A stretch of 64,000 nucleotides of DNA from Sialis fuliginosa. Taxonomy: Eukaryota > Arthropoda > Insecta > Megaloptera > Sialidae. The notes beneath the pieces are model-generated. The model had not been told where the DNA came from. It ran no database searches and was given only the letters and a program-made list of their open reading frames with translations. Below, in pieces: positions 1 through 12,574 of the stretch (position 1 is its first letter; every line of letters begins with the position of its first letter). The DNA lies in NCBI GenBank assembly GCA_961205875.1, contig OY540817.1, positions 18,635,001 through 18,699,000 of the forward strand, given 5' to 3'. The position numbers and the translations under genes were made by a program.

Positions 1-430
1 ACCATATTATCTCAAGAACGACTCATGTTACATGAATTTTTTTTGTAGAGCATTCAATTTACTATAATATGTTATAAAATATTCCCTTACAAAGATTTAT
101 CTCAATTTGCTATAAAAAGTCGTCATTTGTTTTTATGAATTGTTATTTACTTTGACATATTGAACGTTTTAAATGTAATTTTGACGTTTGCATAGCAGAA
201 AAATTTTGATTTAGAATGAAATTATTAAAAATTAAAAAAATATACGAAAAAATAATCAGGTGCGTCTCAAGAAAAATTCGAACTAATAATTTTTATTAAA
301 ATTTTATAAAAATTAAATGGTTAACCAATTCCAGGCAATTTATACTATCTGAACATTTTATCGGTTTTTATTTAAATTGTTCAATAATTAACTACCTTTG
401 GTAAATTAAGCACTGTGCATTTACTTGGCA
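1..430 (+). repeat. Interspersed repeat family R1, copy 1 (cut by window start)
   Basis: This stretch matches 2099-2480 closely over several hundred bases. Shared blocks include CTCAAGAACGAC, CATTTGTTTTTAT/T, TTGACGTTTGCATAGCAG, AAATTAAATGGTTA and CATTTACTTGGCA, all in the same order. No reading frame, inverted ends or target duplication can be seen, so the class is unknown. The left end lies outside the window. Confidence 0.75.
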
Positions 431-1371
431 ACATTCAAGTAATACAAACGGATTATACAAAGCCGTCATTAGTATAAAACAAAAGAACTGTAGAAAGCAA
501 ATAACAACTATTCCCCGCGAAAACTTCTTTAGACGTATTAATATATTCACAGGTGTACGCATCTATATTACCCAGGGGAGATTTTCACACGATGAACCAA
601 GTATTTTAATTGTGCGTATCTGAGAAATGTTAACTCCCCTCTACTCCCGCGCGAACGTTAGAATTAACACAAAAACAGACGTGCATTGTACAAGCTGCTG
701 GTAGGTTAATTCTGTAACTGACTTGAACCCTTTTCTTTATTAGAAATGCCGTTCTTTGAAGGGGTTGAAAATTAGTGTTATTTCCGTGTAATCAAATCTT
801 TATAATTATCAGATTCTTGTGGACTTGTTTTTACTTCTATGTTCTGAAAGAAATGGAAGTATTGTAATAATGGTGTCCAAGATAATGACATATTTTGATT
901 GTACTAACTTCAAAACGTAAAGAAAAGTTGTTTTCCGCATGGCGATTGTGCGTGTGTAAAATGTACTGTAAAAATGCACTGATCTGAATTATTTTTAAGG
1001 AAAATGTTTGTCTCAGTGAGTACTCCAGACCTATTGATTTTGGTGCTAATCGGATTAGGGGTTTTGGAGATATTCGAAAATTTGTAAAAGTTATTCTAAG
1101 ATATTTGAGACTATTTTTGATGCATTATCGAAAAATATGGACTTTCATAAACATGCTGTTAAATTTTAATCGCGACGTTCGAATTATTCCGGTCGCTATA
1201 GCCTCTCTAAAAGAGATCGACTAGCACAGGGGTTATTTTACTGAAAGTTAAGAGAAAACTTCAGTTAATCCGTTTAGCGTCGGAACGACACAAATAGAAC
1301 TAATTAATCAACAATCAACAAATAACAATAAATCTATTTCTCATTGCCACCATTATACCTGATCTACTAAT
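431..1371. other. Intergenic, nothing assigned
   Basis: No coding frame, RNA gene or repeat pair was recognised. Around 560-720 the sequence is less A+T-rich than its surroundings and looks unique. Confidence 0.5.
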
Positions 1372-1490
1372 TGCGTGTGCGAGCCATAGATGGCACCACA
1401 GTAGCATCGCGTGTAGTAGTTACGTGTTCGGACGCCCGGTGGCAGCACTTGCTCATCCGCGAGCGACTAAACCGGTCGCTGTTTTAATTT
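1372..1490. promoter_or_regulatory. G+C-richer unique island
   Basis: A short stretch with many CpG dinucleotides, clearly less A+T-rich than the sequence on either side and not repeated in this window. It contains no convincing reading frame. Such islands between transposon debris are candidates for conserved non-coding DNA, but no specific factor site is strong enough to name. Treat this as a pointer only. Confidence 0.25.
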
Positions 1491-1971
1491 GTTACTGAGA
1501 TATTGCGCTAACAAAAGATAAATGCTTTTCTGATCTCCTGATTTATTTGTAACGATTTTTGGTATTAATGATGTAGTTAGTAATATAGAACCTATTGGTA
1601 TCTACAAAGTATTTTAGTATTATTTATGATGTAACTATAAATAAAAATAATATTAAAATAAAACTGATTTACTTGGAATTGTTTGTAACCCCCCCCCCCC
1701 TCCCCCCCTTCTGAATCCGCATCGGTTTGTGGTGATTTTAAATGACAAATTTTCCTGAAAAAATTATTTCAGGTTTTCCGCCTATTGAAAAATCCGATAT
1801 AAAAGTGTCTATTGCATTTTTAAAATACATTATTTCTAGTTACTATACACTACTCTACAGACATATATTGGTTCCTCGCAATATCGAAGATACGAGAAAC
1901 TTTGTGATCGTTTTAAAATGAAAAAAAAAATTCTGTTATTTCAGAATTTTAAATGTTAAGACAAACACTTT

Positions 1972-2480
1972 TCGTTCCGTGTCTGTCTGTCTGTGTGTCT
2001 GTCCCCTGAATCCTTGTCAACTCATGAACCACTAAACCGATATTAATGAAATTGGTTGGTTGGTTGGGTCTGGCTTGAAAACGATAATAATATATTTTTT
2101 AAGAAATCTCAAGAACGACACATGTTACGTGAAAATTTTATAGTCTTTTTTGTAGAGCATTCAATTACCTATAATAAATCTACACCTATGTTCTAAAATA
2201 TTCCCTTACAAAGATTTATCTCAATTTTCTTTAAAAAATCATCATTTGTTTTTTTTAATTGCTATTTACTTTGACATATTAATCGTTTTAAATGTCATTT
2301 TGACGTTTGCATAGCAGGAAAATATTCAGTCGCGTAAAGAAATTTTTTAAAATAAAATTGTATAAAAATTAAATGGTTACCCAATGGCAGTTTATGAGAA
2401 TATGGTGTTTTTAAAATTGTTCAATAATTAACTACCTTTGATGAATTTAGCACGAGGAAGCACTAGACATTTACTTGGCA
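1972..2480 (+). repeat. Interspersed repeat family R1, copy 2
   Basis: The part from 2099 onward aligns with 1-430 in the same orientation and order of blocks. The preceding segment (1972-2098) begins with a TCTG/TGTC run and a phrase about 'aaccactaaaccgat', typical of many non-coding insect repeats. A short TTGG tandem lies at about 2051-2068. The open frame starting at 2438 overlaps the repeat end and runs into low-complexity sequence; I do not regard it as a gene. Confidence 0.7.
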
Positions 2481-3065
2481 GATGTTTTTTCATACATATA
2501 TTTACAAACGAAAAAAACATTAAAATGCTGCTTTTCATCTTTAATTCTTTAGAAATATTTTCAATATTATTTCAAAAAGTATTTAAGAATCCACTCTATA
2601 TTAAGTACATATACTTAATTTCTGCATATTTCTATAGAATAATACCGTTTTAATAAATAATGCAAATATAACGACATAATTTATATATCTTTACTTGCAT
2701 TTAATAGTCTAGATATAATAAAGCAAAATAATCCTTAGTTCCTTGACCGTGTGTTTCGTAAATCAACTACATTATTTATTGTTGAATGCAAGGTATCAGC
2801 GACATGGATAAATTTGTTTCTGTTATTCAAATATGTGAGAATTATTAAAATACAGGTTTACTTTATCAAGAAAATTAATTAACGTGCACTTTTGTATAAA
2901 ATATGCGCTAAGTTAACGTACAACGAAATTGATGTAATCAATTTTCTTATTTATAAAGAACTAATAAAACCAAAATGTCTGTAAAAACGAATGGTGGCTT
3001 TCATTAAGTAAAAATAATTATTATTTATTTTGTATTCCTTATTTTACGTTTCGAATTTCATGTCG

Positions 3066-3122
3066 GAGTCTTCTTCAAAAGTGTTTCTCAAACTGTTTCA
3101 GAAACACTTTTGAAAAAGACTC
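3066..3122. repeat. Short hairpin, 23-bp stem with 11-base loop
   Basis: The left arm begins GAGTCTTCTTCAAAAG and the right arm ends CTTTTGAAAAAGACTC. The arms pair over about 23 bp with one mismatch around an 11-base loop. The size resembles a small pre-miRNA or a MITE remnant. No second copy was found in the window. Confidence 0.6.
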
Positions 3123-4436
3123 GAGCATTCAAATCTTGATTAAATTTTTTTGAATTGCTGGAAATATTATTGCTGTAAGTGGTTAAAAAGATTGCTGAAA
3201 TATGATCGCTGACAATTTTTTAAACTAAATAATTTTTGATGAATTTTTATTTTTCCGTGTAATTAAAAAAATAGGAAGCCTTACGTAAGAACAAGGAAGG
3301 ATTGTCGAATTCGTATCAAAATTTCATACGTCTATTACCTTAAGTTGATAATTTTACACTGCGATTATCGGCATAATAATAAATAATAAACGCATAATAA
3401 CAACAAATTCCAATCGGCAATAAAAATATTGCTCTTTCTGACCGGGCAATAAGCAAAAAATACCGTGGTTACACAGGACAGTTATAAATATATTTTGAAG
3501 CCAGTAATTTAACAAATTTGTCAAAAATATCATTAATATGGAAACTATAACATTGCTGAAAATATTATTTAAATATTAATTATACTTAACTGGGGTTACT
3601 TTATAGAGCTTAAGTATTGTTTTTGGGGGGACATTTTTTAAAAATATTTTGTAAGATGGATGAAACGATATAAATTAATAATATAAAAAAATTCTGGTAT
3701 TTCCGGTTTTACCGGAAGTAAAGCCAACATTTACATTTTTGGTTCATCTGTATTATGTATGAATAGATATTTTCAATTAAATAAATTAATCTGTATCCTG
3801 CCACTGGTTTTAATAAAACATAATTAGAAATATCAATAAATAATAGATTATAAGCACATATCAATATTTATTAAGCTTTGTAATATTTCAATAAAAAAAT
3901 AATCCAGCCACAAACAAAACCAAAATTAACAAGTCAAAGGTTAAAATGAATACAAATGAATATCGGGATTCAAAGCGATTAACTGTTATCACAAAACGCA
4001 TTTCCAACCCCCCCTCTCCCTTCCTCCCCACATACGCCCAGACAATTAAGCAGATTGATATTGATATCTCTGGTTCAATTCCATGGCTAACTCATCATCG
4101 CTTCTATAGCTGGATTTCAACGCCATCTATTGTTCGGACAGTGAAACAATACCGCGAATAGATATATTCGTGTCAGAGATGGCTGTGCTTTGTACATAGA
4201 GGAATGATTGATATTGGAGAAAGGAAATCGATGTAGCTGTGCATGTGTAAGCATAAATGTTTTGATTTAGTCGGTAATGTCGAGATTATGAGTAATGGAT
4301 GGCGATTAATTTTTTAAAATGTTTTTCTTAATTTTATTCAGTATTTATGAATTTTCAATTAGGTGCAATTTTAAAACGTTTATTGCAAATTAGTGTTCTC
4401 ACGATGTGCAAAATTACTTAGATATAATCCTGCTTA
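3123..4436. other. Intergenic, nothing assigned
   Basis: A+T-rich sequence. A 71-codon open frame at 3946-4161 shows no recognisable domain and has no supporting context, so it is left unannotated. The surrounding segment (about 4000-4200) is somewhat less A+T-rich. Confidence 0.45.
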
Positions 4437-4467
4437 CAGCTCTGTTAAACGTGTAGCACCTACACTT

Positions 4468-4555
4468 CTTAAAAGAAAATTATTTGGTCCTTCGAACGTG
4501 TAGTACAAAAACTTATTGTTCTTAGAAGAAAATTGTTTGGTCCTTCGAAAATCGG
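4468..4555 (+). repeat. Two direct repeat units of about 36 bp
   Basis: The unit beginning TTCTTAAAAGAAAATTATTT, followed by GGTCCTTCGAA, at about 4468-4503 recurs with few changes at about 4519-4555. The two are separated by a few bases, which points to a local duplication inside an unidentified repeat. Confidence 0.6.
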
Positions 4556-4571
4556 ACACTATAATACCAAT

Positions 4572-4746
4572 CAGTAGGGGGAGATGGGGAGGATTCATAC
4601 ACTGGGGGCGTTCATACAGATAGATTAATAAATGTACTAACGTAATTACGAAAAAGACAACTTTTGTTTTGGTTTTTTAATGTTTTTTTTACAGAAAATT
4701 GATATTTTATTAAAAATGTATGAAACCTCCCCAACTCTCCCTACTG
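4572..4746. mobile_element. Small inverted-repeat element (MITE), CAGTAGGG ends
   Basis: The left end CAGTAGGGGGAGATGGGGAG pairs with the right end, which reads CTCCCCAACTCTCCCTACTG on the plus strand. The match runs over roughly 28 bp with a few mismatches. The element is about 175 bp and has no coding capacity. The CAG start recalls hAT termini, but the flanking eight bases do not match, so the superfamily is left open. Confidence 0.65.
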
Positions 4747-5880
4747 TATTTGAATTATCCTGTTGCCACTAGATTTTAAAAGCTAACGTATTATTTACTA
4801 CATAAAAACATAGTTCGTGAATTAACAATTCAAATCATCCCAACGAGAAATATAATAACATAAAATTAACATTTAAAAAAGTATATAAACAGGTAATTTT
4901 CATATCAAATTATACCTCATTTCATATATACCATATTAGTCCTATAGCACATTTTAATATATTCATATTAATCTCAAAAATACACCAGCTTATAATTTGA
5001 TTGATTTTATTCTAAATGGTATATCGCTTTCAACTTCCTCTATATTATTTACGTGGCTGCATTATGAGAACCTATGTATTATAAATGTATTTACAATATG
5101 TAGCTATATACAATCGTTTAATCATACGAAATAAATGTATCATATACAATTAGCTAAGAGTAACTATCAATCATAAATGTGGACCATTTCATGTATATGA
5201 GGAACATTGTTAACATTCCCAAAGATCGAGTTGGCGTGGTTATCTAGTTTCCATAGCCCACTAGTTCGGATAATAGAATGTCGGTGAGTTGTTTTGTGAA
5301 TTGATTGATTGAATAATATTGATTTTAATTGTAATTAAAAATTAAATAGTTTATAGAAGATGAAGTGACTAATTTAATTATAAATTCTAGAACATGCTTA
5401 TTAGGGTTATTCTCGGTACGAAATATGTTAGTTTTTGACCTAAAATAAATCCTCGCTGAAGAATTACCCTGTAGTTCAATTTTAAGAGGTGCCGCAAGGG
5501 GGGGGGGGGGGGGCGTATCATTCGGCAAGGATTAAGTATAAAGTTTCATTTGAAAATCTTAAAAATTTTCATAAATAATCAATATTTTGTTGTCAAAAAA
5601 TCACTCATTTTTTGTTTTTGGTCAATAAAAACTTAAGTACTTAAAAACAAAGTTGTTTATTATTATGCCTTCATTTTGTGTACTATTCTGAACAATACTA
5701 AACATTATAACAATAAAATTTTGCAAATATTGAACCTTGCCTACCGTTAACAAAATTCGGGGGAATGACCCTTACAGGTACTTTTTCTTAAAAATTCAAT
5801 AAAGGATAAATTATATCAAAAACTTATATTTGAGTTCATCTAAATCAGATTTAGTACACTCTTTACCCCCTCCCATTCAC
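4747..5880. other. Intergenic with a long poly-G run
   Basis: No gene was recognised. A run of at least 16 G lies near 5499-5513, interrupting a minus-strand frame (5325-5528) that is just translated homopolymer and repeat. The rest is A+T-rich. Confidence 0.45.
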
Positions 5881-6120
5881 ACATGACATAAAGCACGTCT
5901 GTGGCCATTCCAGGTACAACGACAATGGGGGTTCCAGGGGGTGATGATAAGTGAGGTCTTTAATCACCATTTACGGCACGCGGTACAAAGGGCACGTTGT
6001 GTTTAATGAGCTATCTGGCGCGCGTGTTAACGCGTTAGCTCGTAACGTATAGCTCCGAGCATGAGCTATGACAGTACGCTGTCCCTAGCTGCTACAGCGG
6101 GTTAAATAGTGTGATTAAAA
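5881..6120. promoter_or_regulatory. G+C-richer unique island
   Basis: This block is much less A+T-rich than its flanks, is not repeated here and has no coding frame. It contains several CpG-rich words (for example GGCGCGCGTGTTAACGCGTT) and ends with a TAAATAGTGTGATTAAAAA segment. It could be a conserved non-coding element. The claim rests only on composition. Confidence 0.25.
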
Positions 6121-6330
6121 ACAATTACGCTGACAATGTATGTCTGTGTGGCTTGGTTTTGGTTCACGTTTAAAGATTTAGGCTTGTGTGATGAATCTTA
6201 AAAGATTTGGGGTTTTTTTTCAAATGTCGTTTTTGTTAATGTTTTTTATTACATTTTCGTTTTATTCTTGATACATTTTATTGTCATTGGTATTGCAAGG
6301 AGTAATAGCAATTGAAGGTTCTGTAGTAAA

Positions 6331-6710
6331 CTAGGAATCTTCATAGTTTCTTTCTGTCTATATAAATTTTATTCCGATTAAGATGAAATTTAGTATACAG
6401 ACGTAGGTTGATAACCCAAAAACTGAAATGATAAGATTTTAGAAAAAACAATTTTTTTTGGGACCCCTTCCCATAGACTGATTCACATTTTTTTCACTTA
6501 CCCCATTGTCTTTAGATAGGTCTCTTAAAATGCAACAAAAAATGTTATATGACTTTTTGATTTTAACCCTTCCATCACGATATATTTGCTTTTCTGTGTC
6601 GTTTTCAGAGAATCCCTCATTCTAAACTGTCAATGTAAAAAATCTGAAAAAAAATCCAAGTAGCTTTTAATTAATACTTTCATTTAAAATTATAACGAAC
6701 ACTGTGAAAA
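6331..6710 (+). repeat. Interspersed repeat family R2, copy 1
   Basis: Aligns with 10268-10622 in the same orientation. Shared blocks include CTAGGAA, TCTGTCTATATAAATTTTAT, GATGAAATTTAGTATAC, ATAGACTGA, CAACAAAAAATGTTA, CACGATATATTTG and AACGAACACTGT. It is non-coding, and no terminal repeats or target duplications were found. Confidence 0.75.
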
Positions 6711-8858
6711 ATAAATTATTATCTATAAAAAATGTTAAATATACCCTACATAAAAAAAACTTTCTTATATTAAAAATTCAAATTAAATAGTAAGAAGATA
6801 AATGACAAAATTCCAAATCATTGTCCTAAATAACCACAATTAACTTCAAATATAATTAATTCAACTTCCTACCAAAGTTGACAATAACAATTCAATGTAA
6901 TAAAATTTAATTGTGAAAAAAATATCAATAAGAAATACATAGTAACATTCCTATCAAAGAAATGTGTAATTATATATTTTTTTCCAAATTCAAAATGATT
7001 TCTGAAAGGAATATATGTGGGCATATAACTACCGTTAAAGCAAACCTAAATCTGCGTGTTTTTTTATCACATCATTAAAACTAAAAAAAGAAATTATGTC
7101 TTATTTTCAAATGATTTTTTTATAAAAAAAAACTTAATTTTTATTATCTTTAATCGATTTATTAGAGAATTTGGTAGCGGATTCAGAATCAATTATTATA
7201 AATATGTACGACTTTAAATAACCTAATTATAGAGAATACAAGCCTGCATACACCGGGCCCAAATTTAAATAAGTCGTAAAATTTTATGACACTTTTTATA
7301 AAAGCCACTATAAAATTACGTTTTTGGTGTGTTTAAAGAATTCCAATGTTGTTAGGTTGAATTTAATATATGATATCATAAATTGTATCGAAAATATTTC
7401 TGTATCATAGCAAGAGGAGACAGGCTTTAGGCTATGTGCGGGTACTATAAAACTTTCTGAAATTATAAAGTAATGACGAAAATTTTAATTATTATGACTT
7501 AATTTGTAGTCGAAGAGGGCTGTCCAAAATTATAATTACATTATAATTAGATTTGTTTTATCTGACTTAAATCAAGTGAGTTTTTATCTACTAAAAAGTA
7601 ATAAATTTTAAGTTAGACGATTTTGTGCTACGTTGAAAATTATTTCACATATTTTTAAATGATGGAAACATAATTTTTAATATTATTCCAGGCTGTGGAG
7701 GCTAAATCGAGTTTTTTTAGGTAGTTTTGCTACTTACTGGATTTGTTACAAATGTGATTTAGAATAAGAAATGGGTAAACCATAGTTCAATTGCAAAATT
7801 CTTCAGATTTTCTGATTTTTGCTAAATACCGCTCTAAATAAGTATTATACAAAAAACTATAAAATTCCCTATAACCTCCATTTTGAATAAAACATTTTCA
7901 TTTGTTTATTCTCTACGCTTGTTAAAATGGCTGAAAACACACTTTTTTAAGCTGTAATAACTAATAATGTTTAACGTTTTTTAAGTTGATACCCCTGGAA
8001 AATAAACATTCTGTAGTACAGAACATTCACTGAAAATTAAAACCTGATATCTTCAACTGTTTTTGTTTTATTAAATTGTTAATAATGGAATCATGCTTGT
8101 CTTTGATTAACAATAAAATTTTTTGTAAAACCTCTATTTTTGAAAAACTGTTTGTATGTGTTGCCAAAGACTGTAGATTAAACATGGTTAACCAGCTTAT
8201 ATACTTTTTTCATCATTTTTGCTTCCAAAATCCAAATAACCAAAATCTTGAAAAATTAACAAAACAATACTTTTTCAAAAAGCTTCCAGAATTCCAAAGC
8301 CAACCCTGCAATCTAACCTAACCCCAGTGCATCATCACAAAGCATTGTTTAGCACAATCTACAATACCCTGACCAACTGCGATCAGCATTTTAATTAAAA
8401 CAATGTGGTAAATATCTCCGCCAAATATAAATACAACCCAGTCACGAGAGAGACGACTCAACTCATTGCATACACTTCCCAATCATTCTATCACTGTCCA
8501 ATATGCTTCAGATATGTTTTATTGCGTAATGGTAGCAGGTTTTATTGTTTTTAATGAATTTTTAAACAAGATCACAAATTACATGTGACACTATGTCTAT
8601 GGCGGTGATCTGTATGATGTTTGGATTTATTTTTTATCTGTGGATGATTTTGGTATCGTCTATGACCACTGAAGCGTGGATATTGTGAGAAGTACAGTTT
8701 TTTTTAAATATTTCCATGTATATACTTCTATTTTCTTATAATACATTTTTTTCAGATCGTTGGGATTTTTAAATGCACATTTTATGAAATATACATGAGA
8801 TTGTTTTATATGCCGTGGTTTTATTTTATTTAAATTGTTTTTCTATTATTAGCAGCTA
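6711..8858. other. Intergenic, nothing assigned
   Basis: Long A+T-rich tract without a supported gene or repeat pair. An 81-codon frame at 8076-8321 has no recognisable domain and low-complexity composition, so it is left out. Confidence 0.45.
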
Positions 8859-8980
8859 CAGTCGGGACTCGTTTATTGTAAGTCTCGTTTATCTGAAATG
8901 CCGAGTTTCGTTTATTCTCATTTTTTTCTCCTCCACCTCCCACCATTCTCGAGTCATGGCGTAAACGAACATATTTTAAT
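8859..8980 (+). mobile_element. pogo/Tigger-like end fragment
   Basis: The sequence starts TACAGTCGGGACTCGTTTAT, followed by a second 'CTCGTTTATC' phrase. This is the pattern of pogo/Tigger-type terminal repeats (CAGT...CTCG.TTA.C) next to a TA dinucleotide. No matching right end was found nearby, so it is called a fragment. Confidence 0.4.
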
Positions 8981-9169
8981 TTTATAGACCAGTCTTTATT
9001 GTATTATCTAGAATCAGACAATTATATTAATAAAAAACAAAATGGTGGACTTGTAAAAATTTTTTTTGCAAAAATCGTGTTTTTTTTGTTGAAAATCCAG
9101 AAAAAACATAAGAAATTATTAATAAAAATAAATAATTTTAGGCAGTACGATAACTATTAGTGTGTTGAA

Positions 9170-9431
9170 CAACGTGTTAAAATTATAGCCCTATCGGTTG
9201 ATTGGAATTTCGTTTTTACTTCCCACCAACCGATTTTCGAGAAAAACGCGTTTAAAGATTTTTAACAGATGTTACACTTACACGCCCTTCTATGTGCTAT
9301 AACTTTGTAAATACTTTGAATTTTGGTCTAAAATTTTCACAGTGTACTCTCAATATATTTTACTTTCAAAATATGTATTTAAAAAATGGAAAATTTTGAA
9401 TCGTCACACCGTAATACTGCCTTAAAAGGCT
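9170..9431 (+). repeat. Probable interspersed repeat fragment
   Basis: Phrases such as AACCGATTTTCGAGAAAAAC, followed by GCGTTTAAAG, resemble repeated non-coding sequence common in insect genomes. A weaker echo (AAAAACGCGATTTTTTGTTC) occurs near 26410. No boundaries or coding remnants are visible. Confidence 0.3.
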
Positions 9432-10267
9432 AAGCGAAATAGTAATTTTTTTAAATTGTTGATAATCCTTGAAATCTTTAATTTGAGACGGTCTAATTCT
9501 GCCAAAATTCAAGTGGTATCGTCTCAATCTCGTCTTGTTCAAATTTAAAACAATTTGGTACTTAAATAGTAGAAAAAAGCTATGTTTCGTAAATATATTC
9601 AGTTAAATGTGAGATCAAAATTTATTATTGCGATTCTTTGTTCTTTTTCAAAAAGGTACTTAGGTATGTACTATCAAATCAATAAAAAGTATATACTGGC
9701 AGCTGAACCAATCAAATTTCATCCAGATTGAAATAGTTAAGTCTACAATAATTATACTACTTCATCTTTTTCTATGATTACCATTTTCTCGAGTCCATTT
9801 ATAAAGACGATGATTACGATTCGAATTGAAATAGTTAATGTAACAAAAAGGAATAAGGCAACATTGACGTTTGGTTTTAATTTACAATTTAACGACGCAA
9901 CAAGGTGATAAACGTAATTGCATGGAGTTGGTATTCGGTAATGTTTATTAAATTATAACTTACTGTGTTTTGTTCGCCTCAAGAGATGGCTTAACACAAT
10001 GAAATATGTCCAGTGTTAATGTTTGCAAGGTTACCAACTGCAAAAAGTGAAATAAGATTATTATTATTATAAAAAATTTCATAACACCTGAATATATTAG
10101 AACATATGCGCATTGCTGATTATTAAATACAGTATAACTTCGATACAACATACTTTGGATGTATTAAACATGAATATTGTCAATTGTCAATTGTTTCCAA
10201 TTTGAATTTTTAAGTTTATTATTAGTTTCAAACATGTATTTGAGGTCTTTTTAGGATCCGTTGAAAA
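9432..10267. other. Intergenic, nothing assigned
   Basis: A+T-rich, with no gene or repeat partner recognised. The short open frame at 9960-10151 shows no domain. Confidence 0.4.
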
Positions 10268-10622
10268 CTAGGAACCCTTATAGTTTCGCTCTGTTCGTCC
10301 GTCCGTCTGTCTATATAAATTTTATACAGATGAAATTTAGTATACGGACGAAGGCAATCCAAAAAGCAATTTTTTTGGACCCCCTTTCTATAGACTGAGA
10401 AGTATATTAAAAAAAATTTCACTTAATCCATTAAGTTTCTTAAAATACAACAAAAAATGTTACCTATATAATTTTTTTATTTTAACCCTTCAGTCACGAT
10501 ATATTTGTGTTCAAAGTTGTTATCAGAGTGTCTATCTATCGATATAAAAAATCTAAAAAAAAAATCGAGAATGGAATTTTTAATTCGTACTGTTAATGAA
10601 AATTTTAACGAACACTGTCAAA
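10268..10622 (+). repeat. Interspersed repeat family R2, copy 2
   Basis: Second copy of the repeat at 6331-6710, with the same order of blocks and scattered substitutions and indels. It includes a CGTCCGTCCGTCTGTCTATA phrase that is shorter in the other copy. The minus-strand frame at 10228-10422 is translated repeat. Confidence 0.75.
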
Positions 10623-10842
10623 TTTTTTATGGATGAATCTGAAATTTTGTTTGTATAATCTATTCAGTGTCCTCCAGGTCCATTGTACCTGCAACATACT
10701 AAACAAAATAATAGAAATCCCATTGAATTCTGATTTACAGGACAACTGTATAATAAAAACAGTAGTTAATATAATATTTTGTTTGTTTCAGGTATGTTTC
10801 TGTCTACTCACTTTTCAAGTGGTAAGTTGTATTAAATTGCAC

Positions 10843-10868
10843 TTCACGCTTATCTTGGACACCCTGTA
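10843..10868. repeat. Solo terminal motif, CTTATCTTGGACACCCTGTA type
   Basis: A 26-base phrase ending GGACACCCTGTA is nearly repeated at 31469-31494. It resembles the right end of the TA-flanked element at 15342-15496 (GGACACCTGTA). Only this end is recognisable. Confidence 0.45.
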
Positions 10869-12017
10869 TAGATACTATAACATATAATTTTTCTTCGAGT
10901 TACGGCAAAAGATCGTAAAATAAGGATGAAGAGCTTTTAATAAATAAAAGTCTGTATAGATCATATTTATAGGTCGTTTTATCTATTATCTACTGACACC
11001 AGCACCATCTAGTAATTTTTTAATGAACTTAAAGGTTCTTACCCTAATAAAAAAAGGATTATTTGATATCGTGTAAACAAAGGTTAAATTTTTAACGATA
11101 AATAAATACTGAAAGTAATTTTCACTGACATAAAAACAACATTAAATGCGTTTTCACACATTGGTTCTGAAATAAATTTAATACCAGTGTGTTGTAAATT
11201 GTTTAATTTGCAAAGATTTTATTAATAGAGCAATATAAAAAATATTGTAATGCAGTTTTTTTTATTTATATGATAGTTTCTTTTTAATTTATACTTTCAT
11301 GCAATTTTACTGTTCGTACAAAGTTTAATAACTCATTAAAAAAATAATCGCAAATAAAATATATGGTTACCGGTTATCCATGAAAAGGTTCGGGTTCAGG
11401 TTCGTTTACTTTGAAATATAGCGGTTTGGTTCCGGTTCAAGTTAATGAAAAATACGGTTTTTTTTGGGTTTCGGGTTCTTATTCACGTTCAAGTCCTTGA
11501 TTTTAACTCATAGCATTAATAATAACAACTTTAGCTTCGTGTATTGTATACCTTATTATAGGTAAAGTGCAGTATTCTTTTTCATAATACTTTTATTAAA
11601 AATATATATAGACTGTAATAACAGCATATTACTTTATATTTAATTAGTAGTTTAATAGCTGAATATGATTTTACTACGTTATTAAATCCTTTTTATCTGT
11701 TAGTTCAGGAAGATAATAAATGTCGGTATGAAAATTGTTTTTTATATCTTTTAAAAATTATTAATTATTTCATAACGGTAAAATTATATCTGCAGATATT
11801 TGTTTTCTCCTCTATTTATTACTTAAAACGTTTTATGGTTTATTTAATTGGATAATGGGTTAATAGGAAAAACTAATTGATATAAAATCGTTTGTTTCTT
11901 GGAAAATAAAATAGAGAAACTGGATATTGGAATTGGTGTTTTTTTTTTAAATATTGATTTTTTTTATTAATTAAATTAAATCCTGTGTTAAATTCTTAAC
12001 TAAAGTTGCTAAGTATT
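10869..12017. other. Intergenic, nothing assigned
   Basis: A+T-rich tract. A segment near 11360-11490 consists of short repeating phrases of GGTTCGGGTTCAGGTTCG type. No gene was found. Confidence 0.4.
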
Positions 12018-12387
12018 GGTCACGTTCACGACTGACCAAAGACAGTGAATAACGAGCTTTGATTGGTTGATTCATGGAATTTGTGGTGAAATGTACCAGA
12101 AATTTAAAGAATGTCATTTTTTAAGCGTGTAAGGAAGTGAGAAAGAAGTAACTAGAAAGAGATAGAAACTAGTGACCAGGCTAACCAAAGAACTTTTATG
12201 TTCACTTCATGTTGAGCGTTTCTGTAAGAACACTAGTTTCTATCTCTTTATGGTTACTTCTGTCTCACTTCCTTACACGCTTAAAAAATGACATTCTTTA
12301 AATTTCTGGTACATTCCACCAGAAATTCCATGAATCAACCAATCAAAGCTCACTGTTCACTGTTTTTGGTCAGTCGTGAACGTGACC
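12018..12387. mobile_element. Palindromic MITE family P1, copy 1
   Basis: A long imperfect palindrome. The outer arms GGTCACGTTCACGACTGACC and GGTCAGTCGTGAACGTGACC are exact reverse complements. The inner arms share the AGCTTTGATTGGTTGATTCATG and CTAGTTTCTATCTCTTT blocks. It is about 370 bp with no coding potential. A second copy lies at 37298-37617. No unambiguous target duplication is seen at the flanks. Confidence 0.85.
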
Positions 12388-12540
12388 ATTGACTGGTAGA
12401 TCGCGGTCGATATAAATAGTGTCTTAATTAATTTACCCAATTTTTCCTATTTTGTTCATACTAGAAAAGTTTAAAAAAAAATTTCTGAGTTAAAAAAATG
12501 TCTGAGTTTTCTCATGAAGTAGACTCATGGGGAGGATTGA

Positions 12541-12574
12541 TTCCCTTAATCCCCCCCCCCTATCTACGCCACTG
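12541..12574 (-). mobile_element. hAT-like solo end with poly-C run
   Basis: Read on the minus strand this begins CAGTGGCGTAGATAGGGG and enters a G run. That matches the style of the termini at 18595 and 47371. The other end of the element was not found. Confidence 0.4.
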
